From NCBI RefSeq assembly GCF_003308995.1, contig NZ_QFFJ01000001.1:1612001-1676000 (forward strand): DNA of 64,000 nt, in the 5' to 3' direction. Within the stretch, counting starts at the first letter, position 1. Each line of letters starts with the position of its first letter. The DNA comes from Chitinophaga flava. Lineage in GTDB: Bacteria; Bacteroidota; Bacteroidia; Chitinophagales; Chitinophagaceae. A model generated the notes under the pieces. That model had not been told where the DNA came from. It was given only the letters and a program-made list of their open reading frames with translations, and made no database searches. This document shows positions 40,171-50,300 of the stretch, piece by piece. Both the position numbers and the translations under genes were made by a program.

Positions 40171-43062
40171 ATGTTTAAACAAGTTCTGCTAATCCCGCTC
40201 CTGTTATTGGGAATGACTGCTGTTGCTCAACCTCCGTTGAGAATAGAAAAAGATTCAGTAAAAATTCACAATGCCGAACTGGTATTGAGAAATAAAACCA
40301 AGGATGTAACCGGATATCTGTACAACAGTGGCGATGGAGTTACGATGTTCCGAAAAATGGGTAAACAGGTACAGTTCCAGGTAGGAACACCTGGGTATCC
40401 GGCTGCCGGTGACACTGTATTCCAGCATTCATCACTGGCTGGCTACACCATCAAAGTATTGAGAAATGGATTACTCCAATACCGAACTAATCCCAATGGT
40501 GTGAAAATAGATGATAACAATGGCAGCATCGTTTTTTATCCTGCCTTGCAACAGAATGATCACATTTACATAGAAGCACTGGGAGGAATGGATTTATCAC
40601 TGGATGGATCTGAGGTCAATCCCGGGACTCCTGCTTCAAGGGGACCGCTGCTACTACAAACCGGTGCATTCGAAAATACGGGGAAAACTTTTACTATCAG
40701 ATGGACCACTAATGCTAAAACCCTGTATCTAAGTCCGAAGATTACCGCCCTGGGATCCTCTACCCTAGCGGGTTACGGACTCAACAACCCAGACCGGCTG
40801 GGCGATAAAATATCATTGTGGTTAACCAACAACACCAATAATCCTACCTGGGATAACCTGGCTATTGCCGGCTATAACAGTAAAGATGTACTGCCTGTTT
40901 TGAATGGTGGTGCAACCGGACATAATATCGAAGCAGCCTTAAACCTCAACCCTGACTTCATCTTCGTGTCACTTCCGTCCAATGATCCTGCTTCCGGTAT
41001 TTCCGTGAATGAGAGCATTGCCAACCTGAAAAAAATAGATGAACTGGCACAACAGCAAGGCATTCCTGTTTTCTTCGAAACAACACAACCCCGCAACAAC
41101 TATATCTCCCAGCAAAAAGATATGCTCAGGCAACTGGGAGATAGTATCAGAGCGATATGGCCCAAACGTTATGTAGAAGGATATAAGGACGTGGTCGATC
41201 CCGCTGTTCCTGGCAACATACTGCCCCAATATGATAACGGAGATGGGGTCCATCTTAACAGTACCGGCAACCAGTTTATTGCCAACAACCTCTTTGACGC
41301 CTGGATGGATTACTTCCAATCTATCAAAGGAGTAAAACGGTATGTAATCGATTCATCCCTGGACAAAACCAACTGGGCGCAGTTCGCCGTAGAGCAGGAC
41401 CAAAATATTGTAAAACGTACCTATCCCCGGTTCAATCAGGCCAAACAATATTTCAGGGTGAAAGCCGAATTGAAAGACGGCACCGTCACACCTTATTCCA
41501 ATATCGCAACGCTGGAAGCAAAGACCACACCTACCAACCCCGGCGTAGATGACTTTAATTACCGGCTCCTGGTAGACCTGGGCGGCGACAACATTAACAC
41601 ACTGAATGGTTCCAATTTGCCCGATGGGAAACCCACACCATCGCCCGATGGTTCCGGGAAATACTGGAACAACTGGTTTGGTATCGGAGGAGTGACAGGA
41701 TTTGCTGATAACGCAGCGATCACTCAACTGAAAACCACCACCAATGCCATCACTAACATGAGCATACAGTTACTTGGATCACCACAAGGTACTTTTGGTT
41801 CATCCGACACCAAAGCCATCAACTACAATGGATTTAAAGTACCGGCTGGTGACTATCCCTATGAAGCTGTTTATGATAACATGTTTCTGCATACTTCCAT
41901 CAATCCCAATGGTATCACGCTGCGCATAAAAGGACTCGCGAAAGCCAATAAGTATTATATCAAACTGTGGGGTGCCAGATTGGATGACACCAACACTCCG
42001 CGTGTATTGCAAGCCAAACTGGGAGAGGAAAGCTGGACAGATGCACAATCCGTGGATGACCGTTATGCTACCAACGGTACACCCGACTACAACCGGGCTA
42101 TTACCTTCAGCAATGTCACCGGACGTGATTCCGTGGACATCATCCTGCGTGTAGGGCCTTCCAGCACTTTTGCACATGTCAGCGTTGTGGATATCGGTGT
42201 AATGGGCACCCTGCCAGTAGTACCCCAACTGAAGCTCAACGATACCACCACCACGCTCAGTACCCTGCAACTGACTTCCATACCCGTTAACGGCGCCAGT
42301 ATAACATCCTATCAATGGAGCCAGGTTTCCGGGCCCAACACTGTCGTAATCGGCAATGGTAGCACGGCAACAGCCAGTATCTCCGGCCTCACCAATGGAA
42401 CCTTTGTATTTAAAATATCCGGAACAACCACCAGTGGTGAAGTGCTGACAGCACAATCTTCTGTTAAAGTATTCCCGGACAACAACGGTAAAAAAACTAT
42501 GCGGGTACACTTTAGTAAAAATCAGGTCACTCCTATTCCTGGATGGCTCAACATGTATAACACTACTATCAATCAGCGTATCACCATGACAGATCCTATA
42601 ACCAACTGGATAGTGGATAACGTGTCAGACACCAAATTATACTGGTCACCTTTCGCCGGCAGCCAGGCTGCCGACACATCAGGTGTCACCACCGGCAATA
42701 ACAGCGGCATTGTGCCTGATATCGTTCTGAAAAGCCACTGGTTCAACTACAGCCTGAAATACGCTACTGGCATGGACAACCTGCATATCAAAGGGCTCAA
42801 TCCTGCGAAAACCTATACCATCCGGTTAATTGGTGCAAGAAGCAACGGCGGCAATCCAGGCCTTTCAAGGTATAGCGCATGGCGTGTCAATGGTGGTAAT
42901 GAAATTTTACAGGACATAAAAGACAATACTTCCCAGGAAACGGTTGTCAACAACGTAGCACCGGATGCCAATGGTGTTATCAAACTCTCTGTAAATTCTC
43001 CGACGCTAACCACCAATGGAGACTTCTCCTATATCAATGCCTTAATAGTTATTGAGAACTAA
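40171..43062 (+). CDS. Large secreted SGNH/GDSL-type hydrolase with accessory beta domains
   Basis: A 963-residue exported protein (signal peptide ending AVAQ). Residues 22-143 are the module shared with the upstream gene. Residues about 180-385 are an SGNH hydrolase: nucleophile Ser196 in ALGSSTLAG, Asn271 in SLPSND, and Asp358/His361 in DGVHLNSTGN. Then come a fibronectin-like part (about 390-450), a carbohydrate-binding-like jelly-roll (about 460-685; LLVDLGGDNIN), a PKD-like Ig domain (about 700-770; SYQWSQVSGPN) and a second jelly-roll to the end. Likely a surface esterase acting on acylated polysaccharide. No C-terminal sorting domain was recognised. Confidence 0.82.
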   Translation: MFKQVLLIPLLLLGMTAVAQPPLRIEKDSVKIHNAELVLRNKTKDVTGYLYNSGDGVTMFRKMGKQVQFQVGTPGYPAAGDTVFQHSSLAGYTIKVLRNGLLQYRTNPNGVKIDDNNGSIVFYPALQQNDHIYIEALGGMDLSLDGSEVNPGTPASRGPLLLQTGAFENTGKTFTIRWTTNAKTLYLSPKITALGSSTLAGYGLNNPDRLGDKISLWLTNNTNNPTWDNLAIAGYNSKDVLPVLNGGATGHNIEAALNLNPDFIFVSLPSNDPASGISVNESIANLKKIDELAQQQGIPVFFETTQPRNNYISQQKDMLRQLGDSIRAIWPKRYVEGYKDVVDPAVPGNILPQYDNGDGVHLNSTGNQFIANNLFDAWMDYFQSIKGVKRYVIDSSLDKTNWAQFAVEQDQNIVKRTYPRFNQAKQYFRVKAELKDGTVTPYSNIATLEAKTTPTNPGVDDFNYRLLVDLGGDNINTLNGSNLPDGKPTPSPDGSGKYWNNWFGIGGVTGFADNAAITQLKTTTNAITNMSIQLLGSPQGTFGSSDTKAINYNGFKVPAGDYPYEAVYDNMFLHTSINPNGITLRIKGLAKANKYYIKLWGARLDDTNTPRVLQAKLGEESWTDAQSVDDRYATNGTPDYNRAITFSNVTGRDSVDIILRVGPSSTFAHVSVVDIGVMGTLPVVPQLKLNDTTTTLSTLQLTSIPVNGASITSYQWSQVSGPNTVVIGNGSTATASISGLTNGTFVFKISGTTTSGEVLTAQSSVKVFPDNNGKKTMRVHFSKNQVTPIPGWLNMYNTTINQRITMTDPITNWIVDNVSDTKLYWSPFAGSQAADTSGVTTGNNSGIVPDIVLKSHWFNYSLKYATGMDNLHIKGLNPAKTYTIRLIGARSNGGNPGLSRYSAWRVNGGNEILQDIKDNTSQETVVNNVAPDANGVIKLSVNSPTLTTNGDFSYINALIVIEN

Positions 43063-43068
43063 AACCAT

Positions 43069-43116
43069 CACATAAAAAAGCATCCCGGTCAGTTGACCGG
43101 GATGCTTTTTTATGTG
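43069..43116. terminator. Two-way terminator between the SGNH gene and trmH
   Basis: Perfect 23-bp arms (43069-43091 and 43094-43116) with a two-base loop, core AAAAAAGCATCCCGGTCA. A-run and T-run on the flanks make it active in both directions. Confidence 0.9.
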
Positions 43117-43120
43117 GTTA

Positions 43121-43723
43121 TCATAACTCTCCGTCCAGTTCTTCTTTATATCCCCATTCTGTCAACAGCGTATTATACTGTTCCGGTGGCAGTCCGGGTT
43201 TATCATAATGACCCGCCAGCTTTTTCTGCCGCATGGCTTCATAAATGCTGACCGCGCAGGCTACAGAGATATTGAGTGATTTGATGATGCCCATCTGTGG
43301 GATGATAAAGTTACCATCAGCCATATCCCTTACCTTCTGGCTAACACCCATTTGTTCATTACCAAATACCAATGCCACAGAACCGGAGAAGTCGATATCA
43401 TATAAGCTCACCGCATCGCTGGACAGATGGGTGGTCAATATCTTATCGTATTTGGCGCGCAACTCGGCAAAACAATCCGCTGCATTGTCAAACTGGTGGG
43501 TGGTAAGCCAGCGGGCGGCACTACTGCTGCTCCTGTGGCCCCATTTCTTGCGCCGTGGCTCCAGTGTATTGATGATATAAACATCCTGAATACCTACCGC
43601 ATCGCAGGTACGTAATACGGCCGAAGCATTATGCGGGTCCTGCACATCTTCCAATACGACGGTTAAATTGGCCTGTCGATTGTTCAGGGTGGAGATTAAC
43701 CGCTCTCTTCTTTCTGGTGTCAT
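43121..43723 (-). CDS. trmH: tRNA (guanosine-18-2'-O)-methyltransferase, SpoU/TrmH family
   Basis: Methylates the ribose of G18 in the tRNA D-loop. The 200-residue protein closely follows E. coli TrmH: TPERRERLISTLNNRQANLTVVLEDVQDPHNASAVLRTCDAVG at the start, ATHLSSDAVSLYDIDFSG in the middle, and the trefoil-knot SAM motifs LVFGNEQMGVS and IPQMGIIKSLNISVACAVSIYE. The C-terminal extension of TrmH is shorter here. It stands alone, convergent with the SGNH gene. Confidence 0.93.
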   Translation of the reverse strand: MTPERRERLISTLNNRQANLTVVLEDVQDPHNASAVLRTCDAVGIQDVYIINTLEPRRKKWGHRSSSSAARWLTTHQFDNAADCFAELRAKYDKILTTHLSSDAVSLYDIDFSGSVALVFGNEQMGVSQKVRDMADGNFIIPQMGIIKSLNISVACAVSIYEAMRQKKLAGHYDKPGLPPEQYNTLLTEWGYKEELDGEL

Positions 43724-43934
43724 ACGTTTATATTTTTTCCGAATCCTGCAAAAATAACAAAAATGAAATTGAGCTCCCTGCTGGTCTCAAAAGACCCCAT
43801 CACACTGAATAACAAGCCAATACAGCCCATATCTCAGCACAATGGGCACCTTGCACAACAAAAGACTCCCTGCGCCCCCTTTGCACCTTTAAAGGAAAAA
43901 ATTACCTTCACACCCATAAATCAAACGACAACCT

Positions 43935-46643
43935 ATGCTCAAGAAAATCCTGAAAGTTGTAGCGGGTATAATAGTGGTGCTGGTCCTGGCAGCCATCGCC
44001 ATTCCTTATTTTTTTAAGGACAAGATCATGGCCAAAGTAAAAACAGAACTCAACAAACGTCTTACTGCCAAAGTAGACTTTAAAGATGTGGACATCAGTC
44101 TGTTCCGGCATTTCCCACGACTGGCCGTAGGTCTCGAAGACCTGAAGGTGACCGGCACAGGAGAATTTGAAGGTGATACTCTGTTGAAAGTAAAACAGAT
44201 CGATGTAGCCCTCAACCTGATGAGCGTTATCAAAGGGGACAAAATGGACATCTACAATGTAGCCCTTATACAGCCAAAGATAAACGCTATCGTACATAAC
44301 AACGGCGCGGCTAACTGGAACATTACCAAACCTGATACTGCCAAGGCCTCTCCTGCAGATACCGGTAAAACCAGCTTCGCCCTCGGCCTGCAGCAATATA
44401 AAATCGAAGATGCCTGGATCAGCTATGATGACCAACAGGGTAACATGCGGCTGATCATCGATGGACTGACCCACCAGGGTAAAGGTGATTTCACCCAGGA
44501 TAAATTTACCCTGGAAACCAGCACCACCGCAGAAGGTATCTCCTTCCGCTATGGACTGGTCCCTTATCTCTCCAGCGTAAAAACCAAACTGGACGCCAAC
44601 CTCCAGATAGACAATACCACCAGCACGTATACACTGAAAGAAGGTAAGGCTGCCCTCAACAACCTTCAGATAGCCATGCAGGGCTTCTTTAAACTGGTGA
44701 ACGATTCCACCTATGGCATGGACCTCAGCTTTAAAGCACCTTCCACCCAATTCAAAGACCTGCTGTCACTGATACCAGTTATCTACAAAGCTGACTTTGA
44801 TAAGATCAAAACCAGCGGCACCGCCTCTTTCGGAGGTTATGTGAAAGGCAACTACTCTCCTTCACAGATGCCGGCCTTCGGCCTCGACCTGGGCATAAAA
44901 GACGGTTTCTTCCAGTATCCCGACCTGCCTAAGCCGGTAAAAAATATTCAGATAGCCATGAAGGTTACCAATCCCGACGGCGTGCCTGATCATACTATAG
45001 TAGACATGCCTACCGGCCACCTCGAAATGGATAATACTCCTCTCGACCTGCGTCTGCTCGTAAAAACACCGGTATCCGATATGTACCTCGACGGAGCCGC
45101 AAAAGGTAAGATAGATCTCTCCAAGATCACCCAGTTCGTAAAACTGGAAACAGGTACCGCCCTCAGCGGCCTTCTCGATGCCGACATCTCCGCCAAAGGC
45201 AATATGAGCGCTATCGAAAAACAACAATACGATCGCTTCTATGCCGCCGGTACCCTGCAACTCAGCAATATGCTGTATAAAAGCAAAGACTACCCCGACG
45301 GTGTCAACGTAAAAAACCTGTTCCTCCAGTTCAATCCTAAAAACGTTACCGTAAAAGACCTCAGCGGGCAATACCTTGGCTCCAACTTCGAAGCCAACGG
45401 TGAAGTCAATAACCTGCTCGCCTATATGTTTAAAAATGCACCACTGGATGGTAAACTGAACTTCAAAGCCGACCAGGTGAATGTGAATAAATTCATGGGC
45501 ACCACCAGCACCGCTGCCAGCGACGGCAAAGCCGCTCCGGCCAAAGTGGATTCTGCAGCCATGGTCCCCTTTGCTGTGCCAGCCAACCTGAACATCAGCC
45601 TGCAGACAGCCGTAGGTAAAGTACTGTACGATAAAGCAGAACTTAACAACGTAACCGGTACCCTGCTTGTAAAAGATGAAACAGTAACCATGCAGCAGCT
45701 GAAAGCCAACGCCCTCCAGGGTACTATGGAAATCAACGGCAGCTACAGCACTAAAAACAGCAAAAACAATCCGGATATCAACATCGCCTACGATGTACAA
45801 AACCTCGATGTGCAACAGACCTTCTATACTTTTAACACCGTACAGAAACTGATGCCTATCGGTAAATTCCTCTCCGGCAAAATCACCTCCCAGCTGAAGA
45901 TGCATGGCAAACTGGGCAAAGACATGAGCCCCGATCTCAGCACCCTCACCGGTGATGGTAACCTCCTGCTTATCCAGGGCTTCCTCAAACAGTTCGCTCC
46001 GGTAGACCAGCTGGCCAGCACACTCAATATCTCACAGCTGAAAGATGTATCCCTGCGTGATATCAAAAACTATTTCGCTTTTGAAAACGGCCGCGTAAAA
46101 GTGAATCCGTTCAAAGTGTCCGTAAATGGTATCAACATGAACATCGCCGGTTCACACGGCTTCGACCAGTCACTGGACTACACCCTGCAACTGGCGCTGC
46201 CCCGCAGCCTGATGGGTTCCGCCGGTAACACCCTCGTCAACAACCTCGCCTCTCAGGCCCAAAGCAGAGGCATCCCCGTAAACCTGGGCGACAGCGTACA
46301 CCTGCAGGTGCTCATGGGTGGCAATATCGGAAAGCCTTCTCTTAAAACAGACCTGAAGGAAAGTGCCAACAACCTGAAGAACCAGGCTACCGAACTCGTT
46401 AAAAACAAAATAGACACCGTTAAAAGCGTTGTACGTGACTCTGTGAACCAGATCAAGAACAATGCGGTGAACGCCCTTAAAAACGAGCTTAAAAACCAAT
46501 TGAGTGGCAAAAAAGATTCTACCCAACCTTCTGGTGGCAAACCGCTGGAAAATGTAGGCAAACAAGCCGGCGAATCTGTGAAAAACACACTCAACGGCCT
46601 GTTCGGCAAAAAGAAACAACCGGCAGATTCTACCAAACAATAA
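43935..46643 (+). CDS. AsmA-family protein (envelope lipid-transport or assembly type)
   Basis: A 902-residue protein with one N-terminal membrane helix (about 5-27; VVAGIIVVLVLAAIAIPYFF) and the AsmA start motif NKRLTAKVDFKDVDISLFRHFPRLAVGLEDL. The remainder is repetitive beta-strand with the chorein-like pattern, ending in a helical Lys-rich tail (about 800-900; VKNKIDTVKSVVRDSVNQIKNNAVNALKN). AsmA-like proteins sit in the inner membrane with a large periplasmic part and are thought to carry phospholipids to the outer membrane. A terminator follows at 46665-46698. Function here is by family only. Confidence 0.88.
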   Translation: MLKKILKVVAGIIVVLVLAAIAIPYFFKDKIMAKVKTELNKRLTAKVDFKDVDISLFRHFPRLAVGLEDLKVTGTGEFEGDTLLKVKQIDVALNLMSVIKGDKMDIYNVALIQPKINAIVHNNGAANWNITKPDTAKASPADTGKTSFALGLQQYKIEDAWISYDDQQGNMRLIIDGLTHQGKGDFTQDKFTLETSTTAEGISFRYGLVPYLSSVKTKLDANLQIDNTTSTYTLKEGKAALNNLQIAMQGFFKLVNDSTYGMDLSFKAPSTQFKDLLSLIPVIYKADFDKIKTSGTASFGGYVKGNYSPSQMPAFGLDLGIKDGFFQYPDLPKPVKNIQIAMKVTNPDGVPDHTIVDMPTGHLEMDNTPLDLRLLVKTPVSDMYLDGAAKGKIDLSKITQFVKLETGTALSGLLDADISAKGNMSAIEKQQYDRFYAAGTLQLSNMLYKSKDYPDGVNVKNLFLQFNPKNVTVKDLSGQYLGSNFEANGEVNNLLAYMFKNAPLDGKLNFKADQVNVNKFMGTTSTAASDGKAAPAKVDSAAMVPFAVPANLNISLQTAVGKVLYDKAELNNVTGTLLVKDETVTMQQLKANALQGTMEINGSYSTKNSKNNPDINIAYDVQNLDVQQTFYTFNTVQKLMPIGKFLSGKITSQLKMHGKLGKDMSPDLSTLTGDGNLLLIQGFLKQFAPVDQLASTLNISQLKDVSLRDIKNYFAFENGRVKVNPFKVSVNGINMNIAGSHGFDQSLDYTLQLALPRSLMGSAGNTLVNNLASQAQSRGIPVNLGDSVHLQVLMGGNIGKPSLKTDLKESANNLKNQATELVKNKIDTVKSVVRDSVNQIKNNAVNALKNELKNQLSGKKDSTQPSGGKPLENVGKQAGESVKNTLNGLFGKKKQPADSTKQ

Positions 46644-46664
46644 AAACATATTTTAGTAGTATAT

Positions 46665-46698
46665 AAAAAAAGCTCCTGACATATCAGGAGCTTTTTTA
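46665..46698 (+). terminator. Intrinsic terminator after the AsmA-like gene
   Basis: AAAAAAGCTCCTGA (46666-46679) pairs with TCAGGAGCTTTTTT (46684-46697) over a four-base loop. A strong rho-independent terminator. Confidence 0.92.
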
Positions 46699-46782
46699 CA
46701 TTTAAGCCCCACCGGAACAGACTGCTTATCATTTACATTACAACATTTTTTTTCGTACCTTATAGTAACCAAACCCCTTCCC

Positions 46783-47181
46783 ATGTTCATGAATTTCTTG
46801 CATTCCACCTACTGTAATGCGGCTATTTTCGCTGGGATACTATTCTTCTTTATGGGGTATTTTATCCGGCGTTATCCTCCTAAGAGTACCCAAACATGGT
46901 ATGGTTACCGAAGCTTCCTCTCTACCCAAAGCCCGGAGATGTGGCATGAGGCCAACCAGGATGCAGCTTATATTTCCAGGCGCATCGGCGCTATCCTTAT
47001 ACCCACCGGCTTTGCCTGTGCCCTGTTTTTCGAAGGCCAGACAGACTGGTTCTGGTACATTACCGTAGGTTCCGTGATCATTGGTGTGATGTATATGGTA
47101 GGTTATACAGAGTGGAGGCTACAACAAAAAATGAACCGTGATGAGTATGATGGCGCTGATATTCCTGATAAACGAAGATAA
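46783..47181 (+). CDS. SdpI-family membrane protein
   Basis: A 132-residue protein with three to four membrane segments (about 10-28, 68-84, 90-108) and the family motif TWYGYRSFLSTQSPEMWHEANQDAAYISRRIGA in the first loop. SdpI in Bacillus protects against the SdpC toxin, but the fold is widespread and most relatives have no known toxin partner. None is visible here. Its last codons and stop (CGA AGA TAA) are part of the ACGAAGATAAAAGCGAA motif that recurs downstream of several genes. Confidence 0.82.
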   Translation: MFMNFLHSTYCNAAIFAGILFFFMGYFIRRYPPKSTQTWYGYRSFLSTQSPEMWHEANQDAAYISRRIGAILIPTGFACALFFEGQTDWFWYITVGSVIIGVMYMVGYTEWRLQQKMNRDEYDGADIPDKRR

Positions 47182-47199
47182 AAGCGAATAATAAAATCA

Positions 47200-47235
47200 G
47201 AAGAGCCCGTTGATCAAATTATCAACGGGCTCTTC
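47200..47235. terminator. Terminator between the SdpI-like and RND genes
   Basis: GAAGAGCCCGTTGAT (47200-47214) pairs with ATCAACGGGCTCTTC (47221-47235) over a six-base loop. AACGAAGATAAAAGCGAA (47171-47188) lies just before it. Confidence 0.8.
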
Positions 47236-47317
47236 GTTTATTCAAAAAAACAACTCAATCTTATTCAATTTCCGCACTGATCTCCACTCATCAGGAACAT
47301 CAGTAGTATCACACTCA

Positions 47318-50300
47318 TCACAGTTGTATGTCGTGTTCTGGCACTGACTGATAATTCTCTTTCATCTTCCTCAGTTTCTCTTTACCATAAGCCAGTCGGG
47401 TGATCACCACATACAATACCGGCACGATAAAGATGGCCAGGAATGTAGCGGTAAACATCCCTCCGAGTACTGTCCAGCCCATTGTTTTACGGGCTTCTGC
47501 GCCGGCTCCGGAGGATAGTACCAGCGGCATGATACCGAGGAGGAAAGCCAGAGAGGTCATCACGATTGGACGCAGACGCAGTTTGGCTGCCTCTACAGCG
47601 GCGGTTACCAGATCCATGCCCCTGTCTACACGCTCTTTTGCAAACTCAACGATCAGGATGGCGTTTTTGGCTGACAGACCGATGAGGGTAATCAAACCAA
47701 TCTGCGCATATACGTTGTTACTCAGTTTAGGCAGGAACGTTAGTACGGTGATCGCACCGAAAGCGCCGATAGGCACGGCCAGCAGTACGGAGAACGGTAC
47801 CGACCAGCTTTCATACAGTGCTGCCAGGAACAGGAACACAAAGATGATGGATAACGCGAAGATATATACGGTTTTGGAACCGGATAATATCTCCTCACGG
47901 CTAAGGCCTGAGAACTCATACCCATAGCCATCCGGCAGTATCTCCGCTACTTCCTTCAGTGCTTTGATCGCATCACCGCTACTGTAGCCCGGCGCCGGGT
48001 TACCATTGATTTCCGCAGAACGGAACAGGTTGTAGTGGGATATCACCGGTGCATTTTCAATCACCTTATAGGATGTGAGTGCACTCAGCGGTACCATGTT
48101 TCCGGCGCTGTTGCGTACAAAAAACTGGCTCAGGTTTTTGATATCTCCACGATAGGTGGAATCGGCCTGTGTTACTACACGGAAGTTACGTCCGTACACC
48201 GTGAAGTCGTTGATGTAGGCACTACCCATATAGGTTTGCAGAGCGGTGGCGATATCTGAAATCTTCACGCCCATTTTTTTAGCTTTCTCACGATCGATGT
48301 CCAGTTGATAACCTGGCGTACGGGCAGTAAAGAAGGAGAAGGCCCTGGCTATCTCCGGCCGCTTGTTGACGGTATCGAGGAAGTTCCGTAATACCCCCTC
48401 AAAAGCCTTGATATCACCGCTTGCCTTCTGCTGTAATACAAACGAGAAACCGGCAGTCTGACCCAGACCAGGGATAGCCGGCGGTGGAATCACCACCACA
48501 TTGGCTTCCTTATATTTGCTGAGTTTTTTCTGCACGGCAGCCACCATGCCAAATATCTGAAGCGATTCTGCTTTACGCTCGCTCCATGGTTTCAGTGAAC
48601 AAAAGATCGTACCACTGTTGGATTTGGTAGAGAAGTTCACCGCGTTCAGACCTCCGAGTGCAGCATAGTGGTTGATACCAGGCATACTGTCAAGGTCTTT
48701 CATCATCTGACTCATCACACTCACAGTACGCTCTGTGGAAGAAGATTCCGGCAGGTCAAAGGTAATGATCAGACGGCCCTCATCTTCTGTAGGAATAAAG
48801 CCACTGGGCTTGGCCTTGAATAACATGACCGTACCTACGAAAATACACAGTAGCAAGACAACTGCATAACGTGACCAGCGAATGCTTTTTTTCACTCCCA
48901 TAGAATAACGGGAAGTGGTATGACCAAACCAACGGTTAAACTTATAGAAGAACTTGTTAAGTCCTTTGGAGTCCTTATCAAGATGCATGGGCTTCAGCAG
49001 CAGCATACACAGGGCCGGCGTGAGTGACAGCGCCACAAAGGCGGATATCAGTACGGAGATGGCGATAGTGATGGCAAACTGCTGATACAAGCGGCCTACG
49101 ATACCAGGAATAAATCCTACCGGCACAAACACTGCAGCGAGAATAAGCGCAATGGCTATTACCGGGCCGGAGATCTCTTTCATCGCCTGTATGGTAGCTT
49201 CTTTGGGAGACATCTTCTCATGGTCGATGTTATGTTGTACCGCTTCCACCACCACAATGGCATCGTCCACCACAATACCGATCGCCAGTACGAAACCAAA
49301 CAGTGTCAGCGTATTGATGGTAAAGCCTAATGGTATGAAGAAGATGAAAGTAGCGATGATAGACACCGGAATAGCGAGGATGGGGATGATGGTAGCCCTC
49401 CAGCTCTGCAGGAAGAGGAACACCACTATTACCACCAGTATAAGCGCTTCCACCAGTGTGTGCAACACTTCTTCGATAGACACTTTTACCACAGACACAG
49501 ATTCGAAAGGCACTACATAGTCCACATCGTTAGGGAACTGCTTTTTCAAACGCTCCATCGCTTCAGTAACGTTGGCAGCTGTTTCCAGCGCGTTACTGCC
49601 GGGAGCCTGGTATACAAGCAGGTAGGCAGCACGTTTGCCGTCTACGAAGTTGTTACCGGCATAGTTGAATTTACCCAGCTGAATACGGGCTACGTCTTTG
49701 AGATATACCAGTGATCCGTCGTTGGGGCGTGTTTTAATGATGATATTGCCAAACTCTTCCGGTGTACTCAGACGCCCTTTGGTGAAGATGTTGTATTCAA
49801 ATGTCTGACCGGTTTGCTGTGGTGGCGCACCTACGGAACCGGCGGTGATCTGCGCGTTCTGTTCGGCCAGGGCTGCTCGGATATCTTCGGCGGTAACGCC
49901 CATCTGCGCCAGCTTGTCGGGCTTCAGCCAGATACGCATACTGAAGTCATCTGCACGGGTGAAGATATCACCTACACCTTTGGCACGAAGCAATGCATCC
50001 TTTACATATACGTTGGTATAGTTATCGAGGAAGGTAATATCGTGTGTGCCTTTGGGTGAGTACAGGGCTACCAGCATCAGGATACTGGGATTACGTTTTC
50101 TAACGGTTAAGCCTAAACGCTGTACTTCCTGAGGCAAAGTTGGTTGTGCAATACCTACACGGTTCTGCACGTCCAGTGCGGCAATATTGATATCGGTACC
50201 TACTTCAAAGTTGACCGTCATACTCATTTGCCCGCTACTTGTATTGTTGGTGGAGATGTAGGTCATGCCGGGCGTACCATTTACCTGTACTTCCACGGGC

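Noticed and set aside
44862..45905. 347-codon minus-strand open frame inside the AsmA-like gene
   Set aside because: Antisense shadow of a clear 902-residue protein; composition is Gly/Val/Phe-biased without motifs.
46783..47181. Toxin-immunity pair around the SdpI-like gene
   Set aside because: No toxin or Sdp-type gene is adjacent, and the family is widespread without toxins.
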